A stretch of DNA of 64,000 nt from Falsirhodobacter sp. alg1 (GCF_000739715.2 NZ_BBJC02000005.1:218480-282479); one strand, 5' to 3'; shown: positions 16,583 through 25,703, counted from the first letter of the stretch. Translations and numbers: made by a program. The notes: generated by a model not told the origin, from the letters alone.

Positions 16583-17404
16583 TTATTTCAATCCGCCCAA
16601 GACGGCCGAACGGTCTGCTGCTGCGGCGACAGCCTCTCGCATCAGCTTGGGCAGTGCCTCGGGCATTTCAAGAACCGCTAGACCCGCCTGCGTTGTGCCA
16701 TTTGGGCTGGTGACTGCCCGCTTCAGGTCAGCCGCATCGCGCGGATCGTCCAGCAGCATCTTGCTGGTACCGTAAAGGGTCTGGCGTACCACAAGATCGG
16801 CGCTCGCCTTATCGAACCCCTGCGCCATGGCAGCCTCGACCATATATTGCGCGATCGCAAAGACATATCCCGGTCCGCTCCCGGCCACGCCGGTCCCATG
16901 GTCGATTCCTCCTTCGTCATCCATCCAGAGGTATTTGCCCACACCTTCGAACAGATGCTGGATCAGCGACCGGTCCGACCAGTCCAAGGCAGGCGGAGCG
17001 TAGCCGATCGTCATCCCCTCGCCCACCATGGCAGGCAGGTTCGGCATCGTGCGAACAACCCGCGGCGTTCCCAGCTGCGCGGCCAGTGTCGGCGTCGTTA
17101 CACCCGCCATAATTGATACGAAGATCGTGTTCTCTCCCGTTTTCAGCCCTGCAAGGTCAAGCTGCGCAAAATACTGCGGCTTGATGGCGATGATGACAAA
17201 AGCATAATCGGCTTCGGGTAGATCCGCGATTGCGGGCACGATCACGGCATCAGCGTTATCGGGAAGCCGGCTCTGTACACGTTCGGGGTGACGATCCACG
17301 ATATGCAGCGTAACCTCGGGGCGGGTCGCGACCAAACCGGCGGCGATGGCAGATCCCATATTGCCGCAACCGATGAACAGGCAGGTAAAAGGTGTCTGGG
17401 TCAT
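16583..17404 (-). CDS. proC: Pyrroline-5-carboxylate reductase
   Basis: This 273-residue final enzyme of proline synthesis reduces pyrroline-5-carboxylate with NAD(P)H. The Rossmann motif is FIGCGNMGSAIAAGL near the N-terminus, and the family signature around residues 215-240 reads RQTLYGTSKMLLDDPRDAADLKRAVTSPNGTTQAGL. It lies 30 bases behind the ClC gene on the same strand and ends at a clear terminator, so it may be the last gene of that unit. Confidence 0.94.
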   Translation of the reverse strand: MTQTPFTCLFIGCGNMGSAIAAGLVATRPEVTLHIVDRHPERVQSRLPDNADAVIVPAIADLPEADYAFVIIAIKPQYFAQLDLAGLKTGENTIFVSIMAGVTTPTLAAQLGTPRVVRTMPNLPAMVGEGMTIGYAPPALDWSDRSLIQHLFEGVGKYLWMDDEGGIDHGTGVAGSGPGYVFAIAQYMVEAAMAQGFDKASADLVVRQTLYGTSKMLLDDPRDAADLKRAVTSPNGTTQAGLAVLEMPEALPKLMREAVAAAADRSAVLGGLK

Positions 17405-17434
17405 AAAATGCTCCGTTTGGTATCAAGGTGAATA

Positions 17435-19195
17435 TTATTTGGAAGGATAGAGACGTTTGTTCATTTCTTCGGTATAGCGGCGCAGGCAATATTGCTCGGT
17501 CAACAAACCAAGCGGGCGGCGATCCTCGACCGAGGTCAGTACAGCCAGCACATCGGTTTCATCGCGGGCAAATTTCGCCAAGGCATCCCGTACATTCTGG
17601 TCCGGCAGCAGATGATGCTCTGCCTGTGTGGCAAGCGAGCGAACCTCCCGTGTCAGGTTCTGTGTTTCGGAATGCAGATCAGATACTGACAACAGGGCGG
17701 TATATCCCCCCAGATCATCAACCAGCGCCACATATTTGGTGGACCCCAAGGGAACACGCCGCTGCCCTTCGGCCAGTGTAATCGTTGCAGGCATCGTCGG
17801 CGAATGCCGGCGAACGAGCCTACCCACGCTCAACTCGCGCAGCCAACCGATATCAGCGGCACTGCGGATCGCTTCGCCTCGCAGGTGGAATCGCCACGTG
17901 GCAAAGGAGAAGCCGAACAACCGCCTGACCGTAGCAGTAGCGATCAAGGACGAGATCAGAACCGCCAGCGTCAAGGGAAGGCTTGCGGTTGTTTCCAATG
18001 CCAGTAGCGACATGGTTAGGGGTGCGCCGATGATCGCTGTGGCCATCGCACACATCCCCACCACGCTCAGTAGGACGATGGGCACATCCAGGCCGAAGGC
18101 CACCAGCCAGATGATGGCAAACAGCTTGCCCGCCACCGCCCCCAGCAGCAACGATGCAAAGAACAACCCGCCTCTGAAACCCGATCCGATCGAAATGGCC
18201 GAGGCCACGCATTTGAGAACCAGCAGGACCAGCAGGACCAATGGTGCCGGATTCTCTGCCAGCACGATATTCAGTGCCCCATGGCCCGACGACAGGATCT
18301 GGGGCGTGGCCAGCGCCATTATTCCCACGGCGATGCCCCCCAGAACAGGGTGGAACAAGCCGGGGATCGGACTGCGTGCGAGAACACGCTCTATCAGGCC
18401 GACGCTGCGCATCACCAGAATGCCGATAAGGGCGCATACCAAAGACAGCAGGATGATCGCAACATAGGTATGTGCGGGCAACTGCCCGGCAAAATGCAGG
18501 TTGAACCCCTCCGGCTCGGCCAGCAAGCGCACGGTTCCGACGGCGCCGATGGCTGCCGCCAGAACCGGCAACAGCGCAGCAGATGTATAGGCCGCAATGA
18601 CAAGCTCGAATGCATAAAACGCGCCCGTCATGGGCGCATTGAAAGCCGCGGCCACGGCAGCGCCCGCCGCCGCTGCAACCAGATAGCGCAAATCCTCCCG
18701 GCGCAGTCGCATCTTCTGCCCCAGGGCCGAGGCGAGGCCGGAGGCAGTTTGCGTATAGGCGGCCTCCATCCCTACCGACGCACCGAAAGCGCTGGAAACC
18801 AGGGTCTGAAAGCTGATGAAAAGACTGCCGCCCACCTGCATCTGCCCGCCGCGCAAGGCATTGGCCTCGATCGGGTCAGAAACGCGGGCAAAGTACCGGC
18901 GGGCCACCAGATAAGAGAGTGTCAGGAGCCCCCCGCCGACTACCGGACCCAAAAGAACCCGCCATGGATCAAGTGCCAATTGTCCGCTGGTATCATAACC
19001 TTCGAAATTGAAGATGATCTGGCTCATCGCCCGTAGAACGATTTCCCACAGCAATACCGACAGTCCGGCACCGATCCCCACACATAAGGCAAGCAGCGCA
19101 AAGGCGATCTCGTCCCGGCGCAGCAACGCACGCAAGCGAAACGGCGCCCGAAGGCGCCGCTTGATCCACTGGATGGATGTGCGGCGTTGCCTCAC
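17435..19195 (-). CDS. ClC-family chloride channel / proton-chloride antiporter with C-terminal CBS domains
   Basis: This 586-residue integral membrane protein has the ClC repeat architecture in residues 25-430: GASVGMEAAYTQ carries the gating glutamate, and GGLFFASLLLGAVAGK matches a later ion-path helix. The last 140 residues form two CBS-like modules (PLGSTKYVALVDDLGGYTALLSVSDL and DVLAVLTSVEDRRPLGLLTE) that probably regulate it. It starts at GTG 19195, four bases after the aminotransferase stop, so the two genes are likely cotranscribed. No sign of damage. Confidence 0.9.
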   Translation of the reverse strand: MRQRRTSIQWIKRRLRAPFRLRALLRRDEIAFALLALCVGIGAGLSVLLWEIVLRAMSQIIFNFEGYDTSGQLALDPWRVLLGPVVGGGLLTLSYLVARRYFARVSDPIEANALRGGQMQVGGSLFISFQTLVSSAFGASVGMEAAYTQTASGLASALGQKMRLRREDLRYLVAAAAGAAVAAAFNAPMTGAFYAFELVIAAYTSAALLPVLAAAIGAVGTVRLLAEPEGFNLHFAGQLPAHTYVAIILLSLVCALIGILVMRSVGLIERVLARSPIPGLFHPVLGGIAVGIMALATPQILSSGHGALNIVLAENPAPLVLLVLLVLKCVASAISIGSGFRGGLFFASLLLGAVAGKLFAIIWLVAFGLDVPIVLLSVVGMCAMATAIIGAPLTMSLLALETTASLPLTLAVLISSLIATATVRRLFGFSFATWRFHLRGEAIRSAADIGWLRELSVGRLVRRHSPTMPATITLAEGQRRVPLGSTKYVALVDDLGGYTALLSVSDLHSETQNLTREVRSLATQAEHHLLPDQNVRDALAKFARDETDVLAVLTSVEDRRPLGLLTEQYCLRRYTEEMNKRLYPSK

Positions 19196-19199
19196 CCCG

Positions 19200-20114
19200 T
19201 CATTCGCCGATGTAGGATGCGTAAAGGGCTGCGATCTCCGCAGTGACCGGGCCTGGCTTTCCCTCCCCGACCGGTCGACCGTCGATAAAGGACACCGGGG
19301 TGATCCCCCCCAGGGTTCCGGTCACGAAAATTTCGTCGGCACTGTAAACTTCTGCCAGGGTAAAATCCTTCTCACGCACGATATTGCCTGCATCTGCCCA
19401 GATTTTCAGGGCTTTCGATCGCGTAATGCCGTTAAAACAGGTCAGGCCGGTCGATGTCCACAGTTCCCGCCCACGAATGATGAAGAAGTTCGTGGAATTG
19501 CAGCTGGCCACAAATCCGCGGTTATCAAGCATCAGCGCTTCATCCGCACCCATGTTGATCGCCTGGATCAGCGCCTGGATGAAGTTGAGGCGGCTGTGCG
19601 AATTCAGGCGCAAATCGAACACATCCGGCGTCGAGCATCGGATGGTCGATGTCATCAGCGTCAGGCCCTTTTTCTTGATGTCCGGGTTCGGCTGCTTGTA
19701 TTCGGCAACGATCACGATCGTTGCCCCCCCCACGATGAAGCGCGGGTCCTGGTTCGGCGTGGATTTGACACCGCGCGAAATCATGAGACGGATATGTGCG
19801 CCGTCCTCCATCCCGTTGTGGTTCAGGGTTTTCCAGATTTCGGCAATCAGATCCTCACGCGGCATACCGATGTCAAGCTGGATCGCGTTCGCACCTTCGT
19901 ACATCCGCGCCATATGTTCATCAATGGCAAGGAGCTTGCCCTTCACAAGGCGAAGCCCCTCCCAGACGCCATCACCCAGTACGAAACCCGCATCGAAAAT
20001 GGAAACCTTTGCCGCATCCCGGGAAAAGAATTCCCCGTTGATATAGATCTCCACATTTTCATTCCGCGGATCCTTGACGTAGGATTGCGAACTCGTGCTG
20101 CTCATCGGGGTCAT
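19200..20114 (-). CDS. Class IV aminotransferase (branched-chain / D-amino acid type) lacking the usual PLP lysine
   Basis: This 304-residue protein has the aminotransferase class IV fold: FDAGFVLGDGVWEGLRL, GADEALMLDNRGFVASCNSTNFFI, GITRSKAL and GTLGGITPV for the phosphate and substrate sites. In the strand that normally carries the Schiff-base lysine (K-x-L-N in D-amino acid transaminase), this protein reads SHSRLNF: Ser174 at the aligned place, Arg175 next. Either the lysine has moved or the protein is not a normal transaminase. An AAGGAG site precedes ATG 20114. It is the last catabolic gene of the amino acid ABC transporter operon. Confidence 0.85.
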   Translation of the reverse strand: MTPMSSTSSQSYVKDPRNENVEIYINGEFFSRDAAKVSIFDAGFVLGDGVWEGLRLVKGKLLAIDEHMARMYEGANAIQLDIGMPREDLIAEIWKTLNHNGMEDGAHIRLMISRGVKSTPNQDPRFIVGGATIVIVAEYKQPNPDIKKKGLTLMTSTIRCSTPDVFDLRLNSHSRLNFIQALIQAINMGADEALMLDNRGFVASCNSTNFFIIRGRELWTSTGLTCFNGITRSKALKIWADAGNIVREKDFTLAEVYSADEIFVTGTLGGITPVSFIDGRPVGEGKPGPVTAEIAALYASYIGE

Positions 20115-20150
20115 ATTATCGTCTCCTTTGCGCCGTGGCGCGATCGTTAA

Positions 20151-20924
20151 TCAGAATGCGAATTCGCCGAAACGGCGCAGGAATTCCTGCGTCTTGGCCT
20201 GTTTCGGGTTCTTGAGAACCTCATCGGGGGTGCCCACTTCGTGGAACACGCCATCAGCGAGGAAAATAACCTTGGTTGCGAAGTGGTAGGCGAACCCCAA
20301 TTCATGCGTGACCAGAAGCATGGTCCGCCCCTCATCCGCCAGATCGCGGATCACGCGTAGCACTTCCCCCACCAGTTCGGGATCGAGCGAGGAGGTCGGC
20401 TCATCGAACAGCAGTACCTCCGGCTCCATCGACAGGGCGCGCGCAATCGCAACCCGCTGCTGCTGGCCACCTGACAGGCGCGAGGGCCATGCGTCATGCT
20501 TTTCGGCCAGCCCAACCTTTGCCAATTCACGGATCGCGATGTCGCGTGCGCGCTCCTTCGACAATTTCTTTACGGTGACCAGCCCCTCCATCACGTTCTG
20601 CAGAACCGTCATATGCGGGAACAGGTTGAACTGCTGGAAAACCATGCCAAGCCGTTCGCGCACATCGCAAAGCTGCCTTTCGGGATAGGTGATGGTACCA
20701 TTCGAGCCAGTGGTTCCGATGCGCTGGCCATCCAGCGTGATCGTTCCCTTGCTCAGCGTTTCCATAAAGTTCAGGCAGCGCAGAAAGGTGGATTTTCCGG
20801 AGCCGGAGCCGCCGATGATCGCCACCCGCTCTCCCCTTTCCACGGAGAAATCGATCCCCTTCAGAACGTGATGCTTCTCAAAGGATTTATGAAGGCCGGT
20901 AACTTCCAGCAATGGACCAGACAT
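20151..20924 (-). CDS. Polar amino acid ABC transporter ATP-binding protein
   Basis: This 257-residue ATPase is of the GlnQ/HisP type. Walker A is GGSGSGKST, the Q-loop is VFQQFNLFPHMTVLQNV, the signature is LSGGQQQRVAIARAL, Walker B is VLLFDEPTSSLDPELVGEVL, and the H-loop is LLVTHEL. It has the usual HIV..HEVG tail of amino acid importers. It follows the two permease genes and precedes the aminotransferase, suggesting import and use of one amino acid or opine-like compound. Confidence 0.92.
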   Translation of the reverse strand: MSGPLLEVTGLHKSFEKHHVLKGIDFSVERGERVAIIGGSGSGKSTFLRCLNFMETLSKGTITLDGQRIGTTGSNGTITYPERQLCDVRERLGMVFQQFNLFPHMTVLQNVMEGLVTVKKLSKERARDIAIRELAKVGLAEKHDAWPSRLSGGQQQRVAIARALSMEPEVLLFDEPTSSLDPELVGEVLRVIRDLADEGRTMLLVTHELGFAYHFATKVIFLADGVFHEVGTPDEVLKNPKQAKTQEFLRRFGEFAF

Positions 20925-20954
20925 TTTGGCTCCTTTCCGGAGAGCGCATAGGGA

Positions 20955-21620
20955 TCAGTTCGAGCGGGCGAGATGCTTTTCCAGCCGTCCCGCAAGAAAC
21001 GTTCCAGGATAGATCAACATGAAATAGATGAAGGCCACCGCTGTCAGGATCTCGAACGGGCGGTAGTACGTAGCGCTCAGCAGCCGCCCCTGATACATCA
21101 GCTCATGCACAGACAGCACCGAGGCCAGTGACGACATCTTGGCCACTTCGATCACCCGGTTTGTCAGCGCTGGCAGCATACGCTTGATCACCTGCGGCAG
21201 GATCACGCGGCGCATCGCCTGTGCCTGCGACATGCCGATGGCCTTGGCTGCCTCCATCTGACCGCGGTGGATCGAGGTGATGCCGCCACGGAACAATTCA
21301 GCGGAATAGGCAGAGGTATTGAGCGCCAGCGCCATGAGCGCGGCCACGAAGGGCGACAGCTGCGTGCCGATCAATGCCGGGAAGGCATAGAAGAACCAGA
21401 TCAGCTGGATCAGGACCGGTGTGTCGCGAAACAGTTCCACATAGACAAGGCTGGGGGCGGACAGCAGACGGCGTTTCGACAGGCGCAACTGCGCGATGAA
21501 AAACCCACCCGTCAGGCCCAGAACAATGGCCGGTATCCACAATTGCAGCGTTACCACAACACCGCGCCACAGCACGATCCAGTTGTCGGTGACCAGTGAA
21601 AAGTCGATTGTATAATTCAT
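20955..21620 (-). CDS. Polar amino acid ABC transporter permease (second)
   Basis: This 221-residue HisM/GlnP-type permease has about five membrane helices. The family features are VELFRDTPVLIQLIWFFYAFP, AYSAELFRGGITSI and the EAA loop EAAKAIGMSQAQAMRRVILPQ. It is paired with the neighbouring permease of identical length and similar sequence, as in heterodimeric polar amino acid importers. Confidence 0.92.
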   Translation of the reverse strand: MNYTIDFSLVTDNWIVLWRGVVVTLQLWIPAIVLGLTGGFFIAQLRLSKRRLLSAPSLVYVELFRDTPVLIQLIWFFYAFPALIGTQLSPFVAALMALALNTSAYSAELFRGGITSIHRGQMEAAKAIGMSQAQAMRRVILPQVIKRMLPALTNRVIEVAKMSSLASVLSVHELMYQGRLLSATYYRPFEILTAVAFIYFMLIYPGTFLAGRLEKHLARSN

Positions 21621-21630
21621 GATGCCCTCT

Positions 21631-22296
21631 TCACTGATAGGCTGTCAGGCGGGCCTCGGCCAACCGCGCCAATTGGGACGCAGTAACCAGAAGCAGCAGA
21701 TACATGAGCGCAAGAACCGTATAGACTTCCAGCGGGCGGAAGGTTTCCGAATTGATCTGCATCGCCTGATACAACAAATCCGCATAGGCCAGGGTAGAGG
21801 CGAGTGTTGTCGTCTTCAGAAGTTCGAACGAACGCTCCACGAACGGCGGCACCATGCGCGACATGGCCTGGGGCAGGATGACGCGACGCATCACGTCGGA
21901 ATGCTTCATGCCGATCGCCCGCGCTCCTTCCCACTGCCCCCGCTCAATGGAAATGATGCCCCCGCGGAACACCTCGGCATAAAAGGCCCCGGATTGCGTC
22001 GAAAGCGCCAGAACCGCCGCGGTATAGGGATCCAGATTGACGGCCATCAACACCGGCAAGGCATAGAAGAACCAGAAGAAATGAACGATCGGTGGCGTGT
22101 TGCGATAAAATTCGATGAAGATCAGCGCCGGGCCGCGCAAAATCCGTTTGGGCGATAGACGCATCATGCACAGGAGCAGCCCCACGATCACGCCAAGGCA
22201 GATCGAGACAGCCGCGATCTTGACCGTATTTAACAGGCCAAGCAGCAACATGTCGGCCCGTGCAAAGACGGGGCCGAAATCCCAGACATAGGTCAT
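21631..22296 (-). CDS. Polar amino acid ABC transporter permease (first)
   Basis: This 221-residue permease is the partner of the next one. The motifs are FIEFYRNTPPIVHFFWFFYALP, AFYAEVFRGGIISI and EGARAIGMKHSDVMRRVILPQ. It lies between the binding-protein gene (77-base gap containing a stem-loop) and the second permease (10-base gap). Confidence 0.92.
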   Translation of the reverse strand: MTYVWDFGPVFARADMLLLGLLNTVKIAAVSICLGVIVGLLLCMMRLSPKRILRGPALIFIEFYRNTPPIVHFFWFFYALPVLMAVNLDPYTAAVLALSTQSGAFYAEVFRGGIISIERGQWEGARAIGMKHSDVMRRVILPQAMSRMVPPFVERSFELLKTTTLASTLAYADLLYQAMQINSETFRPLEVYTVLALMYLLLLVTASQLARLAEARLTAYQ

Positions 22297-22335
22297 GAAT
22301 TCAACTTTCGTTCGAAGGTCGGAGCCTCGGTCGGA

Positions 22336-22361
22336 CGGCCTGACGGATAATCGTCAGGCCG
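22336..22361 (-). other. Stem-loop between binding-protein and permease genes
   Basis: A perfect 10-bp stem CGGCCTGACG / CGTCAGGCCG encloses GATAAT, just after the binding-protein stop. Such hairpins often protect the binding-protein mRNA or partly terminate transcription, giving more binding protein than membrane subunits. No T-run follows. Confidence 0.65.
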
Positions 22362-22373
22362 GATCGACCCGCC

Positions 22374-23204
22374 TTACCAGTCTTCTTTCATCAGGCCGGG
22401 GATACCATCAGGGCTGATGTTTTTGGTTCCCAGGTAATTGGTGAAGATTTCGCGCGGCACACCGTCGGCATAGAGCGACAGGAACGTCGTGTTCAGCCAA
22501 TCCTTGAACTCGGTATCGTCCTCCTTGCGGATGCCTGCGGACGTGGCCACAGCCGTGACGGGCGTCGGCAGCAGGACCTTGCCCATTTTCAAGCGCGCGT
22601 ATTGCACCACAAGAGCGGGGTGGAACTGCACCACCGCATCCACGCGTCCGGCAGCAAACGCGGCCACCGCCTCGTCATTCGTCGAGAAACGGCTGATGGA
22701 TGCCGATTTCATCATCGCCGTCATGTTCTTATCCAGCGAGGTGCCCAACGTCACGCCGATGCGCATATCGGGCGTATCCAGATCCTCCCATGTAGCGGCG
22801 GTTACATCCGGACCGACCAAGGCACCCATCGCGTAATAGAACAGGGGCGCGTCAGGAAAATCGATTGCCCGTTTCCGCTCTTCCGTCGGGTCCAGAACGA
22901 ACATGATATCGATCTGGTTTGCCTGCAGGGCCGCGATCGCGTTCTGCCATGTCGTCTCAACAAGAACCAGCTCAACCCCCAGATCAGCCGCCAGCCGCTC
23001 ACCCATGGAAATGCCGACGCCGGTCCATTTTTCGCTGATCGGATCCTTGAAGAACCAGGGCTCTGCCCCCGCAACGCCGATACGCAGCTTTCCGCTTTCC
23101 CTGATCTGCGCCATGGAACCGCTTCCTTGGGCGAAGGCTACGTTCAAACTGGAAACACCCAATGCGGTAATGACGGTGGAGGCGATGAAGGCTCTTCTTT
23201 TCAT
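22374..23204 (-). CDS. Amino acid ABC transporter substrate-binding protein
   Basis: This 276-residue periplasmic protein of solute-binding family 3 has a signal peptide (MKRRAFIASTVITALGVSS...AFAQ, about 26 residues). The mature part starts with RESGKLRIGVAGAEPWFF, followed by WTGVGISMGERLAADLGVELV, typical of glutamine/histidine/opine-type receptors. Ligand identity is not clear. It sits directly behind the regulator gene and opens the transport part of the operon. Confidence 0.9.
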   Translation of the reverse strand: MKRRAFIASTVITALGVSSLNVAFAQGSGSMAQIRESGKLRIGVAGAEPWFFKDPISEKWTGVGISMGERLAADLGVELVLVETTWQNAIAALQANQIDIMFVLDPTEERKRAIDFPDAPLFYYAMGALVGPDVTAATWEDLDTPDMRIGVTLGTSLDKNMTAMMKSASISRFSTNDEAVAAFAAGRVDAVVQFHPALVVQYARLKMGKVLLPTPVTAVATSAGIRKEDDTEFKDWLNTTFLSLYADGVPREIFTNYLGTKNISPDGIPGLMKEDW

Positions 23205-23235
23205 GTGATATCCTGTTGGGAAAATTATGAGGGGA

Positions 23236-23910
23236 TCAGACGCGGGTGGATAGTTCGCCCTGTACCTGGGCCTTTGTAATCTCTAGCCCGCGCTGCATGT
23301 GGCTTTCGATTTCGGCTCGCATCAGATCCAGATCGTTCCCGATGGCGAGAGAAACATAGTCGTCATGCCCGGTCCGCTGCGGCCCTTGCATATGGTGCGC
23401 ACGGTGGTGGGCCGCCCAATATAGCTGCAGCCGGCCACGTATGCCGTTCCACGTTTTCATAAGAATGGCATTCTGCGCCATTTCATAAGCAAGACCGTGC
23501 AGGTTCAACTCGGCCTCGATGCTTGCCACATCGTCATTTGCATCAATGGCGGCCAACAAGGCCGCGTGACGCTGAAGAATTTGCTCCCGGAATGCATCAT
23601 CCCTGCGATCCCAGATTTGCTCGAACGCAAACTTCTCAAGGCAGATGCGCATCGAATAGATGTCATTTATATCGGCAGGTGACAGCTCCAGCACCTTGGT
23701 TCCGGTATAGGGGACCGTGATCAGAAGGCCCTCGTCGATCAATTCGCGCATCGCCTCGCGCAGCGGCCCACGACTGACACCAAAGCGCAGGGCAAGGGAT
23801 GTTTCCACTACGGCAGAACCCGGTGCCAGTTCCCCACCCAAAATGGCGGCGCGGAGCATTGCCGCAATCTGCGCACCCATCGTTATTTTCTTGAGCTGTG
23901 GATAGGTCAT
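23236..23910 (-). CDS. GntR-family regulator, FadR/FCD subfamily
   Basis: This 224-residue regulator has a winged helix at residues 5-70 (SLALRFGVSRGPLREAMRELIDEGLL) and an all-helical FCD effector domain behind it. It is the first gene of the transporter operon and is probably autoregulated: a palindrome ATTGT-CA-ACAAT lies 46-57 bases upstream of its ATG. The effector is likely the imported amino acid or a product; this is inference from position. Confidence 0.88.
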   Translation of the reverse strand: MTYPQLKKITMGAQIAAMLRAAILGGELAPGSAVVETSLALRFGVSRGPLREAMRELIDEGLLITVPYTGTKVLELSPADINDIYSMRICLEKFAFEQIWDRRDDAFREQILQRHAALLAAIDANDDVASIEAELNLHGLAYEMAQNAILMKTWNGIRGRLQLYWAAHHRAHHMQGPQRTGHDDYVSLAIGNDLDLMRAEIESHMQRGLEITKAQVQGELSTRV

Positions 23911-23955
23911 GGCATTCCTCGGAAGATATGCTGACGCTAGATATCGTCATAATCG

Positions 23956-23967
23956 ATTGTCAACAAT
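23956..23967. promoter_or_regulatory. Small palindrome, candidate operator of the GntR regulator
   Basis: ATTGT and ACAAT flank CA in the 255-base gap between the regulator and the DUF1007 gene. GntR-family FCD proteins often bind short GT...AC palindromes. It is the only clear symmetric element noticed there. Confidence 0.4.
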
Positions 23968-24165
23968 GTTTGGGGGATGAACGCCATATCGTAAATCTGC
24001 GTCGGATTATGCCCGCTTATTAGCCGCACTTGAGCGAAAAGCAGGCATTTTTTGCGGGAAATGGCTACATCAAGGTCTTATGAATGCAGCGCATCCTACG
24101 ATGATCCGGATACTCTGACGAAAATGCGTGTTGCCGTTATCAACCTGGCTGCGGTAGTTACAGGT

Positions 24166-24792
24166 ATGTTCCTGCGCACCCTTATCCTATGCCTTGTTGC
24201 TGCCGGCCCCGTGACTGCCCACCCCCACGTTTTTGTGGATGAAAGCGTGGGCTTTGATGTGCAAAACGGATCGCTCGTTTCTCTTCGGATCGTCTGGCTC
24301 TATGATGCGTTCACAACCTTGGTGATGTACGATCAACTTGGACTGGACGAAAACGGCGACGGCATTCTTGATGCATCGGACATGGAAAAAATCGTCATCG
24401 GTGAGACGGATTGGGAGCCGGGGTACGAGGGCGATACCTATCTTTTCGCGGGTTCCCGCAAGGTTGAACTGGGACGCCCCCGGAATGCAGCGGCACAGGT
24501 CGTTGACGGTCGCGCCGAGGTAACGTTCGATCTTCCCTTAGCAAAGCCCCTTCCCATGGCGGGCGAAACGGCAACATTGAAAGCCTATGCTCCCGATTAC
24601 TATTATGCCTACACGGTGCAAGAGGTACTGCAGGCAGGTGAAAACTGCACAGCGGAAATCCAGCATTTCGAAGTGGGTGCCCTGAGCCAGAAACTCCAAG
24701 ACGAACTTGCGCTTCTGGGAACCGACGAAATGCCGGACGATCCGGATATTGGCGCGAACTTTGCCGAACAGGTTCATTTGCGATGCCAGTGA
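24166..24792 (+). CDS. DUF1007 family periplasmic protein
   Basis: This protein of about 208 residues has a signal peptide (MFLRTLILCLVAAGPVTA) followed by the family hallmark HPHVFVDE. An Asp-rich segment DENGDGILDASDMEK resembles an EF-hand-like loop. DUF1007 proteins usually sit next to NicO-type nickel/cobalt or zinc transporters, as here. Two earlier starts (24061, 24124) are open, but 24166 gives a clean signal peptide. It overlaps the transporter gene by 10 bases. Confidence 0.82.
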   Translation: MFLRTLILCLVAAGPVTAHPHVFVDESVGFDVQNGSLVSLRIVWLYDAFTTLVMYDQLGLDENGDGILDASDMEKIVIGETDWEPGYEGDTYLFAGSRKVELGRPRNAAAQVVDGRAEVTFDLPLAKPLPMAGETATLKAYAPDYYYAYTVQEVLQAGENCTAEIQHFEVGALSQKLQDELALLGTDEMPDDPDIGANFAEQVHLRCQ

Positions 24793-25628
24793 TCCTGGCA
24801 CTACTGGCAGGGGCCGCGCTGATCATGCTGGGGGATCATTACGGCATGATTTCCATGGCGTGGGCGCAGGATATCCAGCAGCTTGTGCAGGTCCGCATGG
24901 CAGAAGTCATCCATGCCGTAAGAAGCCGGGAGCCATGGGCCCTGATGACCCTGTGCGGACTGTGTGCAGGATACGGTTTTGTCCATGCTCTTGGGCCGGG
25001 TCATGGCAAAGTGCTGCTGAGCGGGGCGGCATTGGGCACGAATGTTCGTCCCGCCCGTATATTCGCGATCGGATTTGCGGCCAGTCTGGCGCAAGCCATT
25101 GCAGCCATACTTCTGGTGTTTGTGGTGGTTGGCGGATTGCGTCTGACATCGGCCGAGGCATCAGCGATGGCAGAAGGCGGAATGGCCCTTGCCAGCGGCC
25201 TTGCCATCGGCGCCATTGGTGCGCTTCTCGTCTGGCGCGGAATCCGCGCGATGTATCCGCGCCACCATCATCACCACCATGCAGAATGCGGATGCGGACA
25301 TTCCCACGGCCCTTCCGTAGCCGAAGTTGCCGCGTTGACTTCCTGGCGTGAAACCGCAGCGTTGATCTTGTCGGTGGCGGCGCGCCCGTGCAGCGGGGCA
25401 ATATTTCTGCTGGTCATCACCTGGCGGTTCCAGATCCTCGGGTCCGGGATATTGGGCGTTCTCGCCATGGGTGCCGGGACTGCGGCGTTGAATGCATTGG
25501 CGATTGGCGGCGGGCTTGCCGGGCGGCGGTTGGCGTTTCTGGGGGCACGCTCCATAAAGACCCTGCCTGCCATGCAGATCGCGGCAGGCGCAGCGATCAT
25601 GGGGCTATCCCTGCTGGCTGTATTCTGA
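24783..25628 (+). CDS. NicO-family nickel/cobalt transporter
   Basis: This 281-residue membrane protein has six or so helices. The helix containing HALGPGHGKVLLSG is the metal-binding signature of the NicO/RcnA family. A cytoplasmic or periplasmic loop is rich in metal ligands (HHHHHHAECGCGHSHG, about residues 161-178). The late helix has AARPCSGAIFLL. Paired with DUF1007, it could import nickel or cobalt or export excess metal. The urease operon in this window needs nickel, making a nickel role plausible but unproven. Confidence 0.88.
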   Translation: MPVILALLAGAALIMLGDHYGMISMAWAQDIQQLVQVRMAEVIHAVRSREPWALMTLCGLCAGYGFVHALGPGHGKVLLSGAALGTNVRPARIFAIGFAASLAQAIAAILLVFVVVGGLRLTSAEASAMAEGGMALASGLAIGAIGALLVWRGIRAMYPRHHHHHHAECGCGHSHGPSVAEVAALTSWRETAALILSVAARPCSGAIFLLVITWRFQILGSGILGVLAMGAGTAALNALAIGGGLAGRRLAFLGARSIKTLPAMQIAAGAAIMGLSLLAVF

Positions 25629-25634
25629 AGCGCC

Positions 25635-25667
25635 GGGCAGGTTGATGATTGACGGCCCTGCCCTTTT
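25635..25667 (+). terminator. Hairpin terminator after the NicO gene
   Basis: A 7-bp stem GGGCAGG / CCTGCCC with a 15-base loop is followed by TTTT, seven bases after the stop codon. Confidence 0.6.
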
Positions 25668-25703
25668 GCATACTTTTGTCGCATTATTTCCGAAAGGTAT
25701 GCG

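Noticed and set aside
19008-20150. 380-residue open frame opposite the aminotransferase and ClC genes
   Set aside because: Low-complexity, His/Arg-rich composition with no domain, and both opposite genes are clearly real.
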